Source of the DNA: Dipteris shenzhenensis
Lineage: Eukaryota > Polypodiophyta > Polypodiopsida > Gleicheniales
Reading direction: 5' to 3' (one strand)
Length of the DNA: 64,000 nt
NCBI GenBank assembly: GCA_047967505.1
Contig: CM106539.1
The translations under genes and the position numbers were made by a program. The notes beneath the pieces are model-generated. The model was not told the origin of the DNA and did not search any database. It saw only the letters and a list, made by a program, of their open reading frames with translations. Positions 58,219-64,000 of this stretch are shown here, piece after piece. Position 1 is the stretch's first letter. The number at the start of each line of letters is the position of its first letter.

Positions 58219-61200
58219 TCAAATAAGAGCATTTACATCAACTGTTTCATCTTGAGCCAAGTCTAAGGCACCAAGCAAGTCTATCTCCAACTCTATACCG
58301 AGTTGATCTCCTATATCATCATTGTACCCTAGCATCATACGTTCACCTAAAAGTATTTGATCATCTTCTTCAATAAAGCTTAAGTGTGGTGATTGATCTT
58401 CATGATTGTTGTCTTCTTCGTCAATATCGTGATCTCCATCCTCCTCCCATGTGATGTCATTATGCGCATCTTCCTCTTGCCTCATATGGTGATCTACATC
58501 TTCTTTGCTAGATTCATCAATTGGATCCGGCATTGGTAGTGGCATCTTCATATCCACATCTCGATCTTCAAAAATTTGCTTACTTCGTGGTGCAACTTGG
58601 ATCACGTACCACCATCTTGGATCAGAACGATCCGGATGAAAAACCACCTATATTGAAGATGGGTGCCAAATGTCGTCAATTATATATATATCAATGGACT
58701 TTAAAAACGAAAGCTTCGACTAATTAAATCATTAGTATGCACCTGCTCACAGTGCTCGGGAAGAACAAAAGTATCACTTTCATCGGTCCAATGTTTGGTG
58801 GAGTCTATTGCAAAGAGATCGCTACTATCTTTTCTCACTATCGCATGGGGACCGTTGTAAGTAGTTCTAAACCATTTTACATCAAGAATGAAAATAGTAA
58901 ATCATCTGAAATCAATTTCATAGATGTCGCGTATGGTTCCACAATAATCCAACTACGAGGAGAGAAGATTGGTATCCGAAGCACTTGCTCGGCTATCTTG
59001 TGTGAAGTTAGCCATGACTCCACAATCATACGTGACTCTCTTTGAATCGATGCGTTCCACGTGAAAATGTCGTCCATATGACCATAATGCACTGTACTTT
59101 TTGTACTGTAAAAGAGCATCATTAAAACAATGAAGATGCACCTATTTTATAGCATATATTGCCACAAATAATTACTTAATTACGTCAAGAGATAATAAAC
59201 TTACATGCACCATACATCCAGATGATAACTCCCACTCGGGCTCGTTTATTATCTCTCCATCACGTTCGGCTTTACGTAGAGCCATTTGTAGCCAATCAAG
59301 TGACATGTGAGTAGGGAGAAGAGCCAGATCTTGTGGATATGGTTGTGATCGCCTGTACATTACTCTGAATCTCGTCCTTGCATTTATTCTTTCTGCTTTG
59401 GCCACTTCATATCTCTCAATCCACTTCTGCATCTCAAGGCTATTGAGGATACAAAACTTATTGAATTTCTCCATTTCCTCTTCGCTCATCTTTCTTTCAA
59501 TCCCTTTTCTGTGGGGGACCTCTCCAATGATGCGATCATCATCCTTGTTGTGCCAAGCTTGCGGCATATCAGGATCCGTGGATGCAAGAAACTCTGTGAT
59601 ATATACTAATGACTCTTGCACAAGCCATCCCTCTACCATGCTTGCTTCCAGTCTTGCTCTTTGTCTTACAAACCCCTTTAAAGTTTTCATAAACCGCTCG
59701 AGAAAAAACATCCATCGATTATGAACGGTACCTGCTATATCCACCTCATCAACTATGTGCACAAGCAAGTGGACTTGAGTTGTCATAATGCTTGAGGGAA
59801 AGTGCTTCTCAAGCAAGCATACGGCTTCGATGGATTCCACCCTAGCCTTCTCGATGCTCGATATAGAGATCTCTTTTTGAGATATCCACCTATTTCGCAT
59901 GTCCATGCATATGTAAGATATTTGAGATATCCACCTATTTCACATGTCCATTAAGAAAATACACAATGCGATTTGATAGTAAGCATACCTCACAATACCA
60001 CAGATCTTGAATATAGCATTTCTAACATCTTCTTGTAAGCACCCTTTTATTGTCATTGGGAGGATGAACTATCAAAGCAACAATGAAGTCATGTCAACAA
60101 TATAACATAATAATAATTACGCTAACGCATCACTATTATCGGTACACTAATTCTACTTAGAATACCTGTAAGACCTTGTGCCAATCATGGGACTTGAGGC
60201 CACTAAGCTTATTGTCCTTTGAAAATGCTCCTTTCAAGCAATGCATGTACCCTGTCGGTGTTTAAAAAGAGGCAATGTCTACCTTGACCGCTGCCTCCTC
60301 CCTCATAGAGAGGATCCACGTTGCTTTCGGGAGGACAACTTTTCCCGAAGCATGCACTTGGGGCCACAAACGAGACATCCTATTCATAGCACGCAAGTCT
60401 TCTCGCACTCCTCTCAAGTCCTTGGAACCAACCAAGTGTGCCCAAATGGTAGCCCCCACATTCTTGAAGATATGCATGGGATCCAAGAGATGATTGATTT
60501 GTAACTGACCCCAATAAGGAAGCTCGTGAAAGATCGATAGCCTCTTCATACCAGGAGGAGGTTCTCTCCATTCGCCCTCCAAGCTTGAATCCAATCACTT
60601 GCCTTTAAATATGATGGTGGTGGATCAAGCTGACCTCCACGTGCGAGATGGTCGAGCGGAAGGTATCGAGCATGACCTTCATAAACATTTTTCCTCATAT
60701 GTTTGGAGTAGCATGCAAGTGATTTCAGAGCCGGTCCACAAACAAGACAAGCATGGTACCCACTTGTAACAAGTCCTGCACGTGTGCATGAATATGTTAG
60801 TACAAGACATGCGTGCAAAAGAGAGTAAAAAAAGCATAATCCCTCATTGTACATGTAAAGACATAACCACGTACCTACGCACTCTCCATATCCTGGGTAG
60901 TCATGCATGGTCCACATCAAGATACCCCTAACCAAAATATCATTGGTATGCCTAGGAGCTCTGGAAATATCAAAGACCTGCACTCCTCTCCATAATATCT
61001 GTAACTCCTCTATCAAAGGTGCCATGTACACGTCCATGTTTTTTGCCTTGTACTTTCCTGGCACAAGTAGTGCAAGCATGAGGTGTCCCTTTTTTATTGT
61101 TAGCCATGGTGGGATATTGTAATTCACCATGACTATGGGCCATGTCGACCAAGATGTCGAGCGTAACCCGAAAGGATTCACGCCGTCCATGGCTAGCCCA

Positions 61201-62269
61201 AGATGTAAGTTGCATGGCTCCCTCGCAAAGTCCGGCCACTGATTATCTATGTGCTTCCAAGCTGCACAATCTGCGGGAATCCTCAATGTGTGATCAGTGG
61301 ACCGATGAGATGCATGTCATGTCATTAACTCCGCTATGGATTTGCATCGAAACATGTGTTGTATTCTTGCAATGATGGGAAAGTGTCTTAAGACCTTTAC
61401 CGGTATCCGCTCACCCTGCAAGTCATCTCTATATCATTGTTCCCCACACTTTGGACAACTAGCCAAATCTCCATGCTCACGACGAAAGAGAATACAATCA
61501 TTACGGCAAGCATGGATGGTATCATAATCCATACCCACCATTGTTAGCATCTTTTTCGCTTCATCTCTTGATGCGGGCATGGTATTTGGTGCAGTCAACA
61601 TCTTCTGGAGCAACCTATGACAAAGACACTATCCAAATGATGATTCTCAAAACAAACAATATCCAAATAATGAGTCAAATTAATGCAAGGGCTAACCTCA
61701 TTAAGGCCGAGACACTTGTATCCGACCACCCATACTGTACTTGTAGATTCAAGGTTGAGAGACAAGCACGTAGTTTAGACATCCTAGCACCCTCGTACAA
61801 TTGTGTTGATTGCAACTCTCGCATTTTGACCTCAGACTCTGACATCACGTGTACGTGGGATGTAGTGCCCCTAAAAATGGAATCCATCATGTCGACCATA
61901 CCCTCGTCGTCATTCGGGAGACTATAGTCTTGTTGAAAGTGAGAAGGTATATGTGTACCCTCGTCACCCTCCTCATCCTGTCATAAGCTCATTCATGTAA
62001 ATATAAGATCTTCTATTTCCTAGTATACAATAAGATTGCGAACTTAACTAGCTTTGACTTACCGATGATCCATCAACATGTGCAACACCAATGGGGGGTA
62101 CTGGTTCCGGCTCCTCCCCATACATCCGCAAGTGGCGCATGATAATATGATGTTGATGTCGTACTTCTCGCTTGCAATGAGTGCAATGACAGTATAACCT
62201 CTCCGTAAGCCACTTCGTGCTCTCGGGCGTTGGCGCATCATCGGATGAGCTTCCACTCGTCCCTTCCAT
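58219..62269 (-). pseudogene. CACTA TNP2-type transposase gene, 8 exons, disrupted
   Basis: Spliced minus-strand gene. Exons 62269-62063, 61977-61697, 61614-60875, 60775-60166, 60068-59989, 59889-59205, 59105-58743 and 58647-58219 are separated by seven GT-AG introns of 82-99 bp whose phases join cleanly. E1 has the transposase-associated zinc motif (CHCTHCK…HHIIMRHLRMYG). E2-E4 hold the TNP2 core (LYEGARMSKL; HLGLAMDGVNPFG; MHDYPGYGEC; HACLVCGP; NHLLDPMHIFKNV). E5-E6 carry the DUF4218-like part (VHLLVHIVDEV; NRWMFFLERFMKTLKGF). E7-E8 carry the DUF4216-like part (VERIDSKRVTYDCGVM; DPRWWYVIQVAPR) and an acidic tail. It would cut and move CACTA elements. Defects: TGA stops at 61436 and 61319, a frameshift near 60560-60600 in E4, stops at 58955 and 58905. 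Not functional as it stands. Confidence 0.92.
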
Positions 62270-62376
62270 CTACACTTATAAAATCACAACATAAGCATGA
62301 AGAGGAGATATTGACAATTATAAAATAGCATGTTTGAGCTTCTCTTGAGGCCATATAAAAAAAGTGACAGTAAGCA

Positions 62377-62440
62377 TCGCTATATAGCGAAGCTCTGTTC
62401 CGTCGCTATATAGCGACGAATAAGCATCGCTATATAGCGA
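62377..62440. repeat. CACTA subterminal palindromes, right
   Basis: Three copies of TCGCTATATAGCGA at 62377-62390, 62403-62416 and 62427-62440, spaced 24-26 bp, upstream of the transposase start codon. They match the motif at 58007. Two further dyads follow (GGGTTAAAACCC at ~62447 and ACGCCAAAACGCGTGGCGTT at ~62462). Confidence 0.75.
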
Positions 62441-62499
62441 CGCTGTGGGTTAAAACCCGAAACGCCAAAACGCGTGGCGTTTTGCTCAATCCATTCCCT

Positions 62500-63109
62500 A
62501 ATCTCTCAAGTAAGCAACCCAAAATCTCCTCCCACCTATTTTCGACGACCTCCCATCTATTCCAAGCAACCTCCCACTCTATTTTCCACTCCTCACCCTT
62601 CTCCTACCTCTTGTACTCCCTCTCTATCCTTTCCCCTCTTTGGTTTCTTGAAAGAAAGTTCTTCAAGAGGTGAGTTTGTTTCAACAATGTAGGTTGTTTG
62701 TTTGTAAGCATTAGTTTTGTGAGTGTTTCTTCTTGTATTGCTAAACCTGTAAACTAGTTTTCATGCTTGTTTTGAAAGGATTGAAACAAAAAACGAGATT
62801 TCAAGAAAGAAAGAAAACTCACCTCTTTTTTCTGTATTTCTCTTCCTTCTCTTTCTCCTTGTCTCCTCAATCTCCTCCTTTCCTTGTCTCCTCAATCTCC
62901 TCCCTTCAAGAAGTTGCTTTTGTAATCTCCTCCTTCCACTAACATCTTATTTGAAAAAATGGGTTTTTTCTCTCTTTTGTAGGGCCAGTCCACTACACCG
63001 AGCGGGACATACTTTTTCAGGTAAGTGCTTCCTCTTTTTTCCATTTATTATTTTTGTTATTTGCATTGGCCTGTAGCTAGCGCCTTCTTGTTATTAAGCG
63101 CTAGATGCA
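62500..63109. other. Pyrimidine-rich noncoding DNA
   Basis: Repeated CTCCTCAATCTCCTCC phrases (62860-62900) and CT-rich fill. No gene. It may be 5' region of the CACTA element, whose right end was not found. Confidence 0.4.
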
Positions 63110-63345
63110 GTGATGGGCGTAGGAACCCTCTCTTCCCCCCTCACTCTTTCCTTCTTCCCCCTTCTCTTATTCTCCTTTTTCCCCCTTCTCTTTTTTCCCT
63201 CTTCTCTTATTCTCTCTTTCCCCCTTCTCTCTTTCCCCCTCATCTCTTTTCCCTTCTCTCTTTCCTTTCCCTCTTATTCTCTTATGCTTATGCTTCTCTC
63301 ATTCCCCCTTCTCTCTTTCCCCCTTCTCTATTTCCCCCTTCTCTC
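63110..63345. repeat. TTCTCTCTTTCCCCC low-complexity array
   Basis: Imperfect ~15-bp pyrimidine units (CCCCCTTCTCTCTTT) repeated more than ten times. Apparent reading frames (SLFPPSLF-type) are artefacts. Confidence 0.85.
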
Positions 63346-64000
63346 ATTCGCATAAGCTCATGCCTATGCTCATGCATGAGCATGAGCTTATGCATAAGCT
63401 CCTTCTCTTTTTCTCCATGAGCATAAGCATGAGCTTATGCTCATACATGAGCATGAGCTTATGCTTAAGTTTACGCATGAGCTTATGCTTATGCGTGAGC
63501 TTATGCGGAAATAGAGAATGAGAGAAGCTTATGCTTCTCTCATTCTCTATTTCCGCATAAGCTCCTTCTCTTTTTCCGCATAAGCTCCTTCTCTTTTTCC
63601 GCATGAGCATAAGCATGAGCTTATGCTTAAGCTTAAGCATAAGCATAAGCATAAGCTCATGCTTATGCTCATACATGAGCATGAGCTTATGCTTAAGTTT
63701 CGGCATAAGCTCATGCTTATGCATGAGCTTATGCGAAAATAGAGAATGAGAGAAGCTTATGCTTCTCTCATTCTCTATTTCCACATAAGCTCCTTCTCTT
63801 TGCTTCTCTCATTCTCTATTTCCGCATAAGCTCCTTCTCTTTTTCCGCATAAGCTCCTTCTCTTTTTCCGCATGAGCATAAGCATGAGCTTATGCTTAAG
63901 TTTCCGCATAAGCTCATGCTTATGCATGAGCTTATGCGGAAATAGAGAATGAGAGAAGCTTATGCTCCTCTCATTCTTTATTTCCGCATAAGCTCCTTCT
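63346..64000. repeat. Palindrome-rich satellite of GCATAAGC/GCTTATGC units
   Basis: Nested repeat: 6-bp variants (CATAAG, CATGAG and inverses) inside a higher-order unit of ~203-228 bp, marked by ATAGAGAATGAGAGAAGC at 63511, 63739 and 63942. Each unit carries a long inverted repeat. In the first, arms 63497-63528 and 63533-63564 are a perfect 32-bp match around TTAT. In the later copies some arm bases have changed. The array continues beyond the window. Confidence 0.9.

Larger units (their letters stand above)
57910..62500 (-). mobile_element. CACTA (En/Spm-type) DNA transposon, one end visible
   Basis: CACTACTACACA at 57910 is a CACTA-type terminus, preceded by CTA as a possible 3-bp target duplication. 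A palindromic motif, TCGCTATATAGCGA, lies 97 bp inside that end (58007) and recurs at 62377, 62403 and 62427 upstream of the transposase start, as subterminal repeats do. The transposase gene lies between. The matching inverted terminus was not found before 64000, so the right limit is provisional. Confidence 0.75.

Noticed and set aside
62985-63000. CCACTACACCGAG as the right CACTA terminus
   Set aside because: It is in direct, not inverted, orientation relative to the left terminus and lacks the further terminal sequence.
63025-63784. Frames with PSLFPPSLF or HKLMLM repeats
   Set aside because: Produced by the pyrimidine array and the palindromic satellite, in both strands alike.

Overview
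The window reads as nuclear DNA of a land plant with a large, transposon-rich genome. The evidence is an intronless CRINKLY4-related receptor kinase, a CACTA transposase gene with short canonical GT-AG introns, several Ty3/gypsy remnants, a plant-type LINE, LTR elements with an initiator-tRNA-Met-like primer site, and CCCTAAA-type telomere-like DNA. I cannot name the species; a gymnosperm, fern or lycophyte would fit, but that is inference. Only one gene looks intact and host-encoded: the receptor kinase at 49772-51961.

Layout. 0.7-2.2 kb: degenerate coiled-coil coding on the minus strand. 2.4-5.3 kb: broken minus-strand Ty3/gypsy pol. 5.3-5.7 kb: repeat-rich spacer. 5.9-10.8 kb: a second, plus-strand Ty3/gypsy gag-pol of a related subfamily, lacking most of its reverse transcriptase. 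11.7-16 kb: an LTR-like stretch with a TATA box, followed by unrecognised, retroelement-like plus-strand reading frames. 17.8-18.6 kb: minus-strand fragment with a duplicated Myb/SANT-like motif. 18.8-23.9 kb: a small hairpin element, microsatellites and unassigned DNA. 23.9-27.4 kb: a 1.5-1.9 kb segmental duplication carrying the same broken minus-strand frame twice, with CT-rich arrays.

27.8-30.3 kb: a short non-autonomous LTR element, complete with LTRs, primer site, polypurine tract and 5-bp target duplication. Its 5' LTR is interrupted by a solo LTR with its own 5-bp duplication, and the whole sits in degenerate telomere-like repeats. 30.3-33.8 kb: telomere-like and other tandem repeats. 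34.5-35.3 kb: unrecognised minus-strand coding-like stretch. 36.3-39.7 kb: 5'-truncated minus-strand LINE containing a 187-bp MITE, with another MITE at its 5' edge. 40-49 kb: mostly noncoding, with a long hairpin at 45.1 kb, a Ty3/gypsy RT relic full of stops at 45.6-46.1 kb and several tandem repeats. 49.5-52 kb: the receptor kinase. 52-57.2 kb: noncoding and repeats. 57.3-57.8 kb: SET-domain gene fragment. 57.9-62.5 kb: CACTA element with an 8-exon transposase pseudogene. 63.1-64 kb: pyrimidine-rich DNA and palindrome-rich satellite running off the window.

Nothing here amounts to a clear new biological system. The more informative items are the nested LTR insertions in telomere-like DNA, the reconstructable CACTA gene lying beside a SET-domain exon, the duplicated unknown frame, and the perfect long palindromes. 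All calls come from reading motifs by eye; no database search was run.
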